Assembly: GCA_033065855.1 (NCBI GenBank)
Contig: JAVXUO010001954.1
Span: 122,903 to 186,902, forward strand
Source: Escallonia rubra
Lineage: Eukaryota; Streptophyta; Magnoliopsida; Escalloniales; Escalloniaceae
DNA: 64,000 nt
Direction: 5' to 3'
The notes under the pieces are model-generated. The model searched no databases and had not been told where the DNA came from. It saw only the letters and a list, made by a program, of their open reading frames with translations. Of this stretch, positions 1 through 12,270 are shown in pieces. The position numbers were made by a program, and so were the translations under genes. Position 1 is the first letter of the stretch. Every line of letters begins with the position of its first letter.

Positions 1-106
1 CGATGTGAGTCAATTTATTTAAGTTGTTAATGTTTTGTCTTTCTATCCTCAATGTCCATTTCGTTAATTAATGTCCTGACATATCGTTAAACCACTGTTT
101 TTGCAG

Positions 107-463
107 GCCTCATATGAACAGCTAAGGGGGTCCGAGCAGTAGCCCGGACAGCCATCAACGTCCACTAGTACGGTTGCGAGTACTGGGGGGTTGAAGCGAT
201 GGCTGGATACGCCGGAGGTCGTGAATCGGCCGAAAGGCCGCATACGCGGCCTGCCTAGCACGATTGCTCGTGCCGTGATAGGAGCGTCCTCACCCCCTGT
301 TGCCCCTCCATAGACACCGGCTCCTCAGCGTCAGTTGGACGACGAGGAGATCCAGCGCATTGCTACAGTGGTGGTGAGGATGATTAGGGAGCAGGGCACT
401 GCTGGACATGCCGAGCCGGCCCCGGATCAGCAGGATCCAGATCCGGGACTCGGCGACCCCTGA
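107..463 (+). pseudogene. Last exon of a CACTA (En/Spm, Transposase_24-like) transposase, decayed
   Basis: A splice acceptor (TTTTTGCAG) precedes a frame that runs to a TGA at 461-463. It encodes a region with RPKGRIRGLPS, which resembles the KGRI(Y/F)GLGS motif near the C terminus of plant En/Spm transposases. An acidic tail ending DPDPGLGDP follows. Two in-frame TAG stops, at about 139 and 311, break it. The intact protein would bind element ends and catalyse excision. The family call rests on this short motif and on the adjoining subterminal repeats, so identity is good for the superfamily and weak below that. The upstream exons lie outside the window. Confidence 0.55.
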
Positions 464-721
464 TGAGCCCCTTCCCATGCCCGTTCCTAGCTTTCCCCCC
501 TCCCCGCCCCCCGCGCCCGGCTTGTACTCTTCTCCCCTCCCCTAACCGGCTGTATCCGACTTGTACATATGAGTCTTTTTTATATTGAATTATTTTTTAT
601 AATTGATTATATATATTTCTTTCTGTATTGATTATTGCGCGTTGTTGTTGAGAAATGAAAATTGTATTATAGGTCTGGGTAATTGAAAAATAAAAAACAA
701 ATTCAAAAAAATTTGATTTTT

Positions 722-1040
722 GGCGACGGATTAAATCCGTCGCTAAATAAGTTTTTTAGCGACAAAATATTCCGTCACTAAAAATTTATTCCGTCGCTAA
801 TTTTATAAAAAAGAAAATAAATTAAAATACTAAAAATATAATTAGCGACGGAATATCCGTCGCTAATTAAAAATAAATCTGTCGCAAAAAAGTACATATT
901 TAGCGACGGAGTTCAAAATTCCGTCGCCAAACTATTACTGACGGGCTTTTATACGAGGGACTTTTAGCGACGATAAATCCGTTGCTAATTGTTTTAGTGA
1001 GGGAATAAAGGCTTTTAGCGACGGATTTCCCCGTCGCTAA
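722..1040. repeat. CACTA subterminal repeats (TTAGCGACGGA motif)
   Basis: About ten copies of a 10-12 bp motif, TTAGCGACGGA or its complement TCCGTCGCTAA, lie in both orientations with small variations. In characterised CACTA elements such arrays are the binding sites of the element-encoded DNA-binding protein. Paired copies could form short hairpins. Confidence 0.8.
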
Positions 1041-1059
1041 AAGCTTTTTTTCTTGTAGT

Positions 1060-2108
1060 TATAGTAACGTAACCTATGCATTCTTTGTTGCTCTTTGACA
1101 TTGAACTTGATGAAGCTTCCATAGCATGCCCACTATAGCTTTAAGCTTCTTCGGCTTTAACTCACATATCCAACTTCTCAAATGTGTCGTCATGAGTGTG
1201 TATGTGTATACCTACTAAGAATCCACTCAAAGCACACAATAGAAGTTGATCAATATGTTGTTATCATCAAAAGTAGATATAAGCTTAGGTTATCCAACAA
1301 TAGAGCTAACAACTTATATCAGAGCTTCTAATCAACGCAATTCCTCATATCATTAATACATATGGTGATAAACAAAAGAGACTTAAGTTCTCTACAGAGC
1401 TGTTAAACTGAATTTACCCACGCAGGGATTCTAATGATCAATACTAAAACTTAAATTCAAATTTTTTTTACTCGGCTCTAATGCATATCCAGGCAACCTA
1501 ATGCTGGTTATCACTTGTAGAAACAAAGTCAAACGAGGTGAACTTTTGAGAGCCCAATAAGGTCGATCAAGGATTAAAAAAAGAGGATTAAAAAAAGAGT
1601 GATTTGAACGATTTTCATATACAGTCAAATGATAATTTTTAATAAAAGATTTTTAAATAAAACCACAGCATTTTGATATAAACATAAGGAAGAGTATCAT
1701 CTCAATCCCTCCAAAAAATCAATAAACAGTTCAAAACATTTCAGAAAAAATAAAACAGAATAGATAGCATTGAAGATGAGTGGTGCAGAATAGCAAAGTC
1801 ACCCCGGCAATGCTCATATACAGTTTACATATGTATATGTACACTAACAAGTCCATTAGGTACTACTTTCAACCCAAACCGAACAAACCATCCATATAAC
1901 ACCAACACTGCACACCATCCTTATAACTCCTCAGATTTACTATCTTATGTCAATGTTCAAAAGAAATAAACACAATTCAAAACGTTGAATAATGATCGAA
2001 TCAATAAAAAAAATGAGTGTTAAAATAATTTCAAATGATTACTTTAAGGCTGAAAGTAGGGTTTCATGGACAGTGTCAAAACCTTTTTATGACAAAATCG
2101 AAGTTCTA
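1060..2108. other. AT-rich non-coding DNA with an LTR-like fragment
   Basis: No gene is seen. From about 1,385 to 1,580 the sequence resembles the LTR at the right end of the window (about 63,630-63,850). Both carry CCCACGCAGG, an AGTTCTCTACA/AGTTCTTTACA stretch, and a CTTTTGAGAGC(C/T)CA(A/G)TAAGGTC stretch, in the same order. I read this as a decayed LTR or solo-LTR fragment of the same gypsy group in the same orientation. Its ends are not definable by eye. Confidence 0.4.
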
Positions 2109-2117
2109 TAAAATTTG

Positions 2118-3054
2118 GGGAAAAGTGCATAAACCACCCTCATGGTTTGGGTCAGTTGCAAAAAGACCCCTTCAGTTTCAAAAGTTGCAAGAAGACACCT
2201 GTGATCGGAAAAGTGTTACATTCGACGGTTTCTGTAACGATTTAAAAAAAATGTCTAAAATACCCCTGTTTCAGTGCAGAGGGGCGACACTACCAGCCTA
2301 GCCAGACCCGCTGGCTGTACCTCCAGCCCTGCCCTTCATCGCCGGGGCCTTCTCTTTCATGCCCGTCACCGCCACACGTCCAAGCCCCGACTGTGTGGTT
2401 ATGGCGGCCGCAATAAGCGACGGCGGAATTAGGTGCAGCATGCGGTGAACGAGAATCGTTAGTCGCGGTCGTCGCAGTAGCCGATCAGAGGAACCGCGAT
2501 AGGACCCCAATCTCTGACCTAAATGCCTAGAGTCCCCGGCCGGACACGGAGTTCCACCGCTTTACGGTGACGGTTGTCCTGTCTCTGAGGGTTCCTCTGT
2601 ACACCATGGCGGATGCGCCTCGGCCTACGAGCAACGCGTTGTCAAAGTTTTTGGTGGCTGATTTGATCTCGGAGAGCGAGAATCGACGACAGCTTTGGTC
2701 CGGCGACCATTCGAACGACGGATGTGGCCGGATCGGTGAGTGCGGCGACCATTTGGGTGGTGGAGGTGGATGCGGCCGGATCGGTGAGTGCGGTGACTAG
2801 GGTTTGGCTTGGTTGGATTGGGAAATAAATTTGGGAGAGAGAAAGAAACTTAGGGCATTTTAGTCATTTTCTTGAATTGATTTTTTGTGAAACGCACTTA
2901 TGAGGAGCGTGAGCATCACATGCCGCTAATGTGGACGATTTTTATAACAATTGCAACATAATTAGCACCTTGGGTGTTCTTTTGCAACTTTTGAAACTGA
3001 AGGGGTCTTTTTGCAACTGACCCAAACCACGAGGGTGGTTTATGCACTTTTCCC
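2118..3054. mobile_element. Non-autonomous MULE-type element with 9-bp target duplication
   Basis: The element begins GGGAAAAGTGCATAAACCAC and ends with the near-perfect inverted copy. The inverted repeats extend about 90 bp. TAAAATTTG flanks it on both sides (2,109-2,117 and 3,055-3,063), a perfect 9-bp duplication as expected for Mutator-like elements. No transposase is encoded. The interior at about 2,290-2,810 is strikingly GC-rich against AT-rich surroundings, the pattern expected if host DNA was captured (Pack-MULE), but I recognise no parent gene. Confidence 0.8.
2721..2797 (+). repeat. Direct duplication inside the MULE-type element
   Basis: Two ~29-bp copies of GATG(T/C)GGCCGGATCGGTGAGTG, followed by CGG(C/T)GAC, lie at 2,721-2,750 and 2,769-2,797, separated by a GGTGG-rich spacer. 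A short plus-strand frame (2,567-2,800) runs through them and gives a Gly/Cys-rich tail. I do not regard that frame as a real gene. Confidence 0.6.
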
Positions 3055-3063
3055 TAAAATTTG

Positions 3064-5160
3064 ATAGCAAATCAGAATAAAACATATGAAATCAATTATG
3101 ACAAATGGAGTTTTGGATAGAATCCCTTACATTTTAATGACAGTCATAAATTTAAAGTTCGATGAAATTCATAAAACTGTTATAATAACACATTTGAATT
3201 CAAAGCGATGAAATAGGGTTCACATGAAATTCCTTACCTCGATTCGAAGCTATGTTAAACTAAGTAACCTCAATCCTGATCCTTCTAAATCAATCTAAAT
3301 TGAGCAATTCCATGGTTAGAATATTCCTAACATCTTAGCATTATGAGTCCAATAGTAATTGCTTAACCGTTACTCACTCTGACACTCTCAATTCAACCCA
3401 AATCGAAACGATCCCATGTACGACCATGCCTCCCCAAAAATGCCGCACACTCTTTAAGGCTTAATGATAACCCAAAATTCAAAATAAATTCTAGTAAAAC
3501 ACTATTATAACTTAGAACATTATAAAAGTCAATATATGAATTTTCTAAAATTTTGAATATTTTTGAATTAAAATAATTTCTTTAAAGCCCAAAAATAGCT
3601 ACTAATATTTCCAGATCAACTCAAAGTTCCATAAATTTTACAATAGCTTTACAATATATAAGGATAATACATAAATTAAAGTTAAAAATGAAAAAGAATC
3701 AAAACCATTTTAAAATTATTCGTTTAGCTAAATCAAATATGATATGAGTAAAGGTTCAATTCAACTATAAAATTCATGAAACTTATATTAAGTCTTCTTT
3801 ATACTATAAGAACATTACTCTAATTTTTCTAGAATTTAATAGTAATTTTAAGAACTCCAAATTCTTTTTAGAAAAACTGAATTTGCATAAAATATGAAAA
3901 ATACTAAACGATACCAAAATAATATGAAATTTTAACAGTATTTCTAATATTTCCTTGAGAACCTTCCTGTAAAGTTTCAGCATTTTTTGACAATTGCACA
4001 ATATGCAACAGCCACGTAGTACAATTGTGCATGGGCAATGTACCACCTTACAGTATAAACCCATTACCCACTTCCTTCCTTCCTTTTCTTCTTCTTCTTC
4101 CTTCTTTGAAGCATAACAACAACACAACTGACTTCCTCATCTCACGGCTGTCCCTCCCATTTCTCTCACACTTATTTTTACACACAATTACGCATACACT
4201 TATTCCATTATATCATACACATATCACACACACATTGCATACATACTGTAAGTACACACCCGCACTACCTAAAACACACACACACACACACACATCCCTT
4301 CCATTTCCACACACAAACTCCATGCAAATTAAACATACACATTTCACACAACTTCTTCCTCTGCTTTCAAGACCCAATTTACACCCACACATACAGTACC
4401 AAGCTGCCCACTCTCTTCACACACACACTTACTTCTCATAGTTATAAACCACACACATAAATCTCCACCAACACTTCATATGCATGTAGATTTATTTAGA
4501 GAAAGGGAGATGGAAACCTTACCGGAATTTTGGACTCTTTGCCGGAGTCTACCGTCCCCCCCTCTCTCTCTCCCACTTCTTGTGTAGTTTTCTTTCTCTT
4601 GAATAACCCCTCCCCCCCGAACATACAATCTTCCTTTCTCTTCTTCTTCTTATTTTTTTCTTTTAATCGAATCAACTACCTCAATTTCACTCATTCTCTT
4701 TCTCTAATTCTCTGTCTAACTTTTTGTAACTGAAATTTCATATAAACACGTGTTTATTTTCCTCCACTTTTCCCTCCCATGTTCCCTCTTTAAGTTGACT
4801 TTCAAAATTTAAAGAGTTGACAAAATAAGGAAAACCAGATTATTATCTAATAACCCAAACTATATTAAAATTTTCAACTTACCCTGTTAACTATAATATA
4901 TTGCCTATTGTGTTATAAAAATAAGGCACTATAGGTTTCCTAAATATTGCTCACGCTAAATGCCACTAAAGATTCCAATTAACATCGCTTATAACTACTA
5001 TTGTTAAATTACAACTTATGGTTCTTAAAAGATTTTTCGTTGAAGGTTGCCGATAAAAGTCGGTCATGCTAATCGTCTCTAAAGACCTAAATTGGTATCA
5101 CTTATAGCTGCTATCGTTAAATTATAACTTTTAGTTTTTAATAAAAATTTCGCAAAGGAT
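3064..5160. other. AT-rich non-coding DNA with CA- and CT-rich tracts
   Basis: No gene is supported. From about 4,060 to 4,460 there is a pyrimidine/CACA-rich stretch including a (CA)n tract near 4,275, and CT-rich runs recur at 4,550-4,720. Open frames here are by-products of low complexity. Parts may continue the LTR-like DNA upstream, because the composition and AC-rich blocks are similar, but I cannot fix borders. Confidence 0.4.
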
Positions 5161-5963
5161 CATTATGATGGGCTTCGGCTGATGGGGAATCTGGTCGGGT
5201 AGGTGGTGGCGCTGCCGGGTTGGAGAGCGAGGTGAGTTTATGAGAACAAGGTTTTCTTCTTATCTAAGGATGTCTTCCCCTTCCCTACAAGTTCACAGCC
5301 CCCTATTTGTACAAAAAGTTTAGTTGGCTTTGATTTGGTGGTGTTATTTGCCGCCGCGATGGTGGGATCTGGGTGGTGCAGCTGCTGTGCGGGCGATTGG
5401 TGCTCGTGTAGGTAGTTGGGGTGGTGGTGGTTTTGTGGCAGTTGTATAGTTTGCCAGTGAGTCCAGCTGATGGCGATATTCAGTAATGTGGGAAGGTGGT
5501 TCACCAACACTTCATGCGCTGTCATGGTGGCGATGACGCACAATGATGCATGTGGGTCTGTACGTGTGTGGTGACCGAGGGGTTGGGTCTAAGGTCGATA
5601 AATATTTTCCAGTTGACAAGGCTGTGTTGGCTTTATTTGGGTTTCTACTGATTGCTGGGTTGATAGGTAAAGTAAATGTTTGCCACCTGGTAGTTTGTTC
5701 TTATCCATAAACACACACAAAAAAATAATAATAAAAAAAAAAAAAAAAAAAAAAAAACAAAATTTTATTGTAAAATGGCTTTTATATTATGTTCTTTACT
5801 TTTTTGTGTACTTTTCGTTTGATAATTTCATATTGTGTGTTAAACCTTGGACGGGGATATTGTCCTTTTTATATATATATTCTTTTACTTTAAAGTTATG
5901 TATCTGTATTGTTGTTATTTATTTAAAGGGAATGCATGTCAACACTAACTTTTATTATTAATA
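5161..5963. other. Moderately GC-rich stretch ending in a long A tract
   Basis: At 5,161-5,640 the DNA is GT/GC-richer than its flanks and contains no convincing gene. An interrupted A tract of about 38 bases follows at 5,719-5,757. A truncated retroposed sequence with a poly(A) tail is one explanation, but no flanking target duplication was found. Confidence 0.3.
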
Positions 5964-6335
5964 CTCCATCCGTTCTACAAAAATTGCTCCATTTTGACTT
6001 GGTACATATATATTAAGGATTTGAGTCATATATTGTGTAATTTTCATTCTACCATTTAGAGAGAGGAGATGAAGAAAGTGGGTCATGAAAGAGAAAATAG
6101 GTTAGTAGAGCTTTAATGTGGAGAGAGAAATAGAATAAAAAGTGTAAGAAAGAGGGTCAGAAGAGAGAAAATGAGTTGGTAGAGAGTTAAATATGGAGAG
6201 AAAAATAGAATAAAAAGTGTAAAAAGGGTAAATATGTAAAAATATCTACATAATCTTTTTTAATTTAGAAAGTGAACAAATTTTGTGCGACGACTCAAAA
6301 AAGAAATATGATCAACTTTTATGGGACAGAAGGAA
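5964..6335. mobile_element. Stowaway-type (Tc1/mariner) MITE
   Basis: The ends read CTCCATCCGTTCTACAAAAA and, on the other strand, TTCCTTCTGTCCCATAAAAG. These are diverged versions of the CTCCCTCCGTCCCA terminus of Stowaway MITEs. TA flanks both sides (5,962-5,963 and 6,336-6,337). The 372-bp interior is AG-rich and holds two ~75-bp copies of a block ending in AATAGAATAAAAAGTGTAA. No coding capacity is present. Confidence 0.8.
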
Positions 6336-6402
6336 TACCATTTGTCCTTTGCATCACATAATTTCTCTCACCGTTACGCTGAAAAGTTTAGGCAAAAATC
6401 AA

Positions 6403-6594
6403 GGGATAATTCTATTTTAGTCCCCTTGTACTTTCCTCACTTCTTTATTTTGGTCCATTTACTTCAAAATCCTTTGAATCAGTCCCTGTACTATATGCTG
6501 TCATCAAATAACCCCCTCTGTTAAATTTTCCCGTAAAAAATGACCACGTGACAGGCACTTGGTCTATTTTTTAAGGAGATTTCTGTCAAGCCAT
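6403..6594 (+). repeat. Left terminal inverted repeat of the MULE
   Basis: It pairs in inverted orientation with 12,271-12,459. The two arms are collinear for ~190 bp with scattered substitutions and small indels, which points to an element old enough for its ends to have diverged. Confidence 0.88.
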
Positions 6595-7546
6595 CCTTCT
6601 AACTTGTTTTTTAGGGAGAATTGGACACATTTGGGCGGAAGAAGTGGGTCTTATATGCTTACCTGCCTGTGCAAATAAAGGGTAAGGGAATTAAGGAAAG
6701 AAAGAAGGAAATGGCCAAAATGATGTTTCATTGTGGGAAAAGAAGCAAGGTTGTAACCTTTTTTTTACAGATGCTAACCCTGGGAGAAAATTTTCAGCCG
6801 TAGCAATTTTGTGAAAAGTAATTTAATGCTCTATTTTTCAGTAATGCTCCATTTTTTAAATTGCAAAGATTTTTGAAGTTGATGCTCCATTGTTTCAAGT
6901 GAATGGAGGCTGTGGGGTTTTTGTATGGTTGGATCCCCTAATGTATGGTAGGGCTTTATCCCAGGTTTACTGAGAAATGTGAAAAAAATTGGAGAAGAAT
7001 TTAGAAGTGCTAGGAAGAGGGATAAGTTGTACTGGGCTATTGTTGTGGTGTTGCTAATTTATGTCTTTTGTTGTAAGTGAGGGTGTAACAGTGTGTTTCA
7101 TAAGTACAATAATGAAATGAATGAACAAAAATCTTGTTGTTGGACCTGTTTTTGTTACCTGATTGATACTGTAGATGTAGCATAACACTGCATGCAAAAT
7201 ACATTGATATCTAACACTTAAAAATACAGTATGTCAATACAATGATATCCACCAATGAACACAGAATTAACAAGGGTCTGCCAATGTTGAAGATATAGCT
7301 CAAACACTGAAAAATACAACTGCAACTAGATTTCAAAAGCAAGATATTGATATGTTAATTTTACAACAAGTTTCAGGCTAACAAAATAAAGTGGCAAATT
7401 TCAAATCAACAAAATAAATTGGCAAGTTTTAGGCTCGTTCACAAGCACTTTGAGCATTACAACAATTATATGTCTACAACCATTTAAGCCCACAAAAATT
7501 TTCCTAAAATAATATGCCTAATTACAGCTTTATGACTATCTTCAGT
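6595..7546. other. MULE interior downstream of the transposase
   Basis: This is non-coding DNA between the left inverted repeat and the C-terminal end of the minus-strand transposase. No second gene (mudrB-like) is recognisable. It probably contains the transposase 3' untranslated region. Confidence 0.5.
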
Positions 7547-8084
7547 TCAATGACTATTTTCAGAGTTTTCCTTCCTCGTCACTAAGCGTTCTCCACTTTG
7601 TTCATTGCTCACTCTAGACTTCATATTAGTAGCAGCTGCTTGTAATGATGATAGTGTGGCACATTTTTTTCCCCAGTAGTTGAATGAAGCTTCCTTGGCT
7701 GAGGTGTCACCTATTTTATGCATGACAGCGGGTGGTGGTGGCCTAAACACAGGGTGCCCATCTCTTTGGATATCGTAAGAACTTGGAGTTTGCTATGAAC
7801 AATTAACCAACGGATAATTCACAAAAATCAGGCCTTCAAACCATTACACTAAGATCTCGTGAAACACAAAACAAGAGAAACAAGTGAAAAAACAACACTT
7901 ACAGCATAACTGCAACTTGAACCAGTAGGCCTCCACTAGTCTTAAAGTTGGTTGTGACATGGAGGCATGAACCTGCTAAGCAAAACAACATAAAAAATAT
8001 AATTTGTCAAGTACTGGAAAATGCACAAAATACAAATCTTGTAAATAGAAATTATCACACATTTGGCATTAGCATTTGAGTTGA

Positions 8085-8475
8085 ACTTGTCTGAGGTCTT
8101 AGTCTAGGGCCCTTCCTTGGACCTGCAACTGGTCTAGGCCCTTGCCTTGGACCCACAGCTAGTCTAGGCCCCTGGCTTGGACCTGCAATTGTCTCAACCC
8201 TTGCCTTGGACCTGTAGCTGGTCTAGGGCTTTGACTTGGACCTACTGGTCTTGGACACTGCATTCTTGACCTGCTGGTCTTGGGTTCTGCCTTGGACCTG
8301 CATTTGTCCTGGGACCATCATTTACAGGTTTTGTTGGTCTTTGATTTGCTGGTCCTGGGCCCTGTCTTGGACCCGCATTTGTCCTAAGGCCCTCATTTAG
8401 AAGTGCACTTAGTCTTGGACCTGCATTTGTCCTTAGGCCTTGACTTGAACCTGTTACTGATTTTGAGCCTTGCCT
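8085..8475 (-). repeat. Degenerate tandem repeats in the transposase tail (GLRTNAGPR type)
   Basis: A unit of about 30-40 bp containing CTTGGACCTGCATTTGTCCT recurs with variation. On the minus strand it encodes runs such as RTNAGPRQ. This is a low-complexity C-terminal extension of the MULE protein, not a separate gene. Confidence 0.6.
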
Positions 8476-8604
8476 TATTACGTACAAGGACAAATGATAT
8501 TATTATTAGCAATACAAGTAGAAAACTCAATTGAGATTGCTACAAGTTCAAGGTCCTTATAGGTAGCTTTCATCTTCTCTTTTTTTCAATAGATGCATCC
8601 ATCA

Positions 8605-8805
8605 TACATTGTTCCCTTGCATCAATATCACCAACCCTAGTTGTATTTGCTGAGTCATTACCAACCCAAGCTAAATTCCCTGACCCATCACCAACCCTAG
8701 CTGCATTTTCTGAGCCATCACCAACTCCAGCTGCATTCCTTGAGCCATCACCAACCTCAGTTGTATTCCCTAAGCCATCATCAACCCCAGTTGCATTTTG
8801 CCGAG
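8605..8805 (-). repeat. About six 30-bp tandem repeats in the transposase tail
   Basis: Units like CCATCACCAACCCCAGCTGC, each followed by ATT(C/T)CCTGAG, repeat about six times with a 30-bp period. The period is a multiple of three, consistent with expansion under coding constraint. The minus-strand peptide is a GDGSxNAAGV-type repeat. Confidence 0.65.
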
Positions 8806-11570
8806 GTTTTTTTTACTCTTTTCACAAAGGTTGTGCTTATTGGTTTAGGGCATGTTCTTTTATTGTGCTGTAGCTCTCCATGATTACTGCAACTTAAAAT
8901 CTCTTTAAACTTCCTCAGTTTATTAGGATTCTGTTTGGGATCAATCTCATTAACCCTTTTTTTCCCTTCTTTTTTGGCCTGCCTACCTGAGGTCTAACAA
9001 TGGGTGGCAATGGTAGAGGGTTCCCTGACTTTGGCTACTGGTTTTCACTCTTTATTGGATAAATAATATTTTCATATGCTTTTTCAAATGTCATCTTCCA
9101 GTAGTACTAATGTACATAGACCTCAGGGTTCTCTCTTAGCTTGTGAATTGCTAAGACTACATGTATGCAAGGAATCCCTGTTAAGATCCATATTTTACAC
9201 CCACATTTCAGTTGTCTTATATCAACATCATGACATCCCCATTTAACAAGACTACTTGAAACTTTTGTGCACCAGAAAACTCAGCCAAACACATGTTTGA
9301 CTTCTTTTTGGCCTAGCCTTGGTTGCAGTAAACTCTCTTTGCTTCACCATCCTCTTCATTAAGCACACTCTTATCCACTATAATAAACTTATAATGGGAA
9401 GCTACCTAGCTTTCACAATTGCAGCATTAAATGACTCAGAATGGTTATTTAAAAGCATGTCACACTTTGAAAATGTGTTAAAGTATGACCTACTCCATTG
9501 CTTTGGATCCTTGTCTCCCAATCACTCTAAAACATCTCTGCTTAACTTTCTCATCTCCTGCATCTCATGCTCAAACTTTGCTGAGTATATTGCTCTTGCA
9601 CAGGCCCATAACTGATCTGTCAATGCCTTGCTATTATAATTTACTTTAAAGTTACTTAGCAAGTGCTGCACACAAAACCGGGAATCAGATTGTGGATAGA
9701 GTTCTTCTAAGGCTTGAACCCTTTTGCTTGTCTGAGATAAAGGTCCAAACAGATTGATTGACAATATTCAGGTCACTGTCTACCAGCTCTAAAAACCACT
9801 TCCAACTGTCTTTATTCTCACTCTCAACTATAGCAAATGCCAAGGGCCACATTTGGTTATTTGGATCAACCCCAACAGGAGCAAGTAATATGCCCTTAGA
9901 ACCTTTCAACGAGATAGTGCTTTTTCATATATGGACCCTTTAAACGGCATCCATCTAAGTCTATCAGTGGCCTTCATGCCTGAAGAAACCTCTCTTACAA
10001 TCACCATAACCCAAGTAGACCCTGAAGAAAGAAGGTCTGCCATTGCTCTCTCTTAGAGTTTCAACTTGCAACTCACATGTGGAACCAAGGTTGCTTCTTT
10101 TGATATCTTCTATGTTATCCCACAGCTTACCATGCTGCTCATCAAAATGTCCTCTAAGCATCTGTGTGGTCTTTCGTTTAACTCTGTATAAGATACCATG
10201 ACTAGCATCCACTACATAATCATGATATACTTGCTCACCAAATAAACTAATAGACCGTTGTGGGTTTATTTTGAACTGATAACATATTTTTTCGAACCAC
10301 CTAGCTTTAAACAGCTTGTTGCTTGATACTCTTCCACATGTATGTTCATTCAGATAAGTTTTCACCTGCAGTGTATCACTCCTAAACATTCTTGATGCAA
10401 ATATACTCTATGGATAAATCCCATTATTACAGACTACCCTAACCCTAGACCACTCATTTTTCTTTTATGAAATGGGAACCCTATTATTCATTGCATACTC
10501 TCTAACATCATCTTTAAACTCCGTATGTGAGCTAAAACACTACCCAACAACAAAGGTAGGTTTTCTCATCTTTGCCTGAGTAAATTTTAAATGGAGCTTC
10601 TTAAATGGTTTCTTGCCTTTCCCCGACCCATCATCTTCATCAAATGACTCATCAACACTTATAGGTTCATCTGATAACTCTGTAGTTTCTGGCATAACAT
10701 CCACTGGAACTCCATCAATGTGTGCATTATCCAAAGCTAGGATTGAAGCAGGCTAAGTTAACTCATTTATGTCTTGGGTTGGCTCAGTACTGCCAAGGGT
10801 TGGTTCACCAAGGTTCTGTTGCTGCTCACTAATGTCATTAATGTTTTGGTTAGGCACACTACTATTTTTGGTTGGATTTATATCACTCTCAGTTGGCTCA
10901 GTACCTACTTGCACTGGTTCACAATCTTCATCAATAGATACTGGGTAATCACTGTTATATAGTCTGTTTTGGTTGTGTACAAACGCATCCTCACTGCTAC
11001 CATCTTCACAAATATCTTCTGCATTGATATTATGCCCACTAACTGCAGTTCCTGTTCACTATCATCCACAACATTGTCACGAACTTCATTAATCTCATCA
11101 ACAATTACTTCAGGGGTACTAACACCCACACATTTTTTACCATCTTTAGTGCTGCCACCGACACCTTCATTCATGTCATCACCACTTAACTCAACTCCAT
11201 TAGTATCTACATCAACCTCACCTAAATTGCCACCATTGTCACCAACTTGACGCTCCAACAAAAGGGGTGCAGCACTATGTGTAACATACATTTCTATGGT
11301 TCTATCAAATGGCAAACTGGCAAACATGTAAACTACAAAGTCATCATTTGCTATATATACTAAACTAGCCAAAATGGCTCTTGGGGAGTCTAAAGTAGTA
11401 CCCACATGGGCCATCATACCCTAACTGCATTAATAACTCATCTAGTTCCTGCATAGCCATGAAATCAAGATCACACTTCATAACTTAATTAACAAAGCCC
11501 CCCAAATAAGCATACTTAGGTAACAATTTAATAATTCCACCATGATGAAGCTCTATAGTGAAATGCTCAT

Positions 11571-12270
11571 AACCAGGGGCTGCATAAGAGTTCAAAAATG
11601 TATAATTTAAGTAAATAAAGCTACATTGCACTACTACTTATAGGAGATAGGTAAATCTACTGCTCATAAGTCACTGTATTGCTCATGTCTTCATCGGGGA
11701 AACAACTTATATGCTTTACTTTGCAATGGGGGATCATTTAGTCTGAAAAGACATATTATATAGCAGAGGGGATATTACATCCACTGTCGTGCACATAAAC
11801 CAAAAGCCCTAATTTAAAATGCAGACTTTACAGCTTTTACTCTACATAATCCTAAACCAACAAATTAGAATCCAATTTTTAACACTTTCAAAAAGACAAA
11901 AAACAACAACTTTATGCCAATGCCAATTTTGTTTGCCAAAAGCAAACACGCATACAAAATTCTACAGGTCAAAAAGGCTTTTCATCTAGGTCTTTATACA
12001 TTAAAAAAACAGAGATTCAAACAAAGCATTTCAAATTAAAGAAAAAAATACAGATCATAAAGAAAACTTACGGTAATTGAATTTCTTTGCACTTGATCCA
12101 TTTTTTGCTTCCGTCGAGGCATACTCTTCGATTGGACCTGCTGGTAGTGTTAAACACCATAGACGCTCCCAATTCTCAGTCTTTTTTTGCCAATTTGTTT
12201 GAAACTGTTGGCTTCTTTGTTTTCTATTCATTCTTCAACCAAAAAACCGCAAAATCCCGTCCATCTCGCA
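11571..12270. other. MULE interior upstream of the transposase
   Basis: This AT-rich DNA lies between the transposase N terminus and the right inverted repeat. It should contain the element's promoter and 5' leader. No other gene is seen. Confidence 0.45.

Larger units (their letters stand above)
1..1059 (+). mobile_element. 3' end of a degenerate CACTA (En/Spm) DNA transposon
   Basis: The right-hand end reads GCTTTTTTTCTTGTAGT. Its reverse complement, ACTACAAGAAAAA, matches the CACTACAAGAAA-type terminus of plant CACTA elements with the outermost base changed. Inside it lie many copies of a TTAGCGACGGA-type subterminal motif in both orientations, and upstream of those a transposase-like 3' exon. 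Only the 3' part is in the window, so the target duplication cannot be checked. The element is non-functional as far as visible. Confidence 0.75.
7547..11570 (-). pseudogene. MuDR-family MULE transposase, disrupted
   Basis: The domains occur in MuDR order on the minus strand. A PB1-like N-terminal block (FTIELHHGG, about 11,560) comes first, then an acidic linker. Next is the Mutator DNA-binding domain with VREYAMNN, VRVVCNNG and QVKTYLNEHTCGR (10,510-10,340). The DDE catalytic core follows with LIDLDGCRLKGP (about 9,950), GVDPNN, ESENKDSWKWFLELV, WTFISDKQKG and FCVQHLLSNFK. A SWIM zinc finger (LKCGCKIW, GIPCIHV, about 9,200), a zinc-knuckle-like HNKRTC motif (about 8,850) and a repetitive tail end it. 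Frames break repeatedly: stops near 10,545, 10,460 and 10,405, and shifts near 9,970, 9,915 and 9,750. It cannot make transposase. Introns are probable in the 3' part but were not mapped. Confidence 0.88.

Noticed and set aside
4025-4733. Plus-strand frames rich in His, Thr, Leu and Ser
   Set aside because: They are products of CACA- and CT-rich low-complexity DNA, with no domain or start signal.
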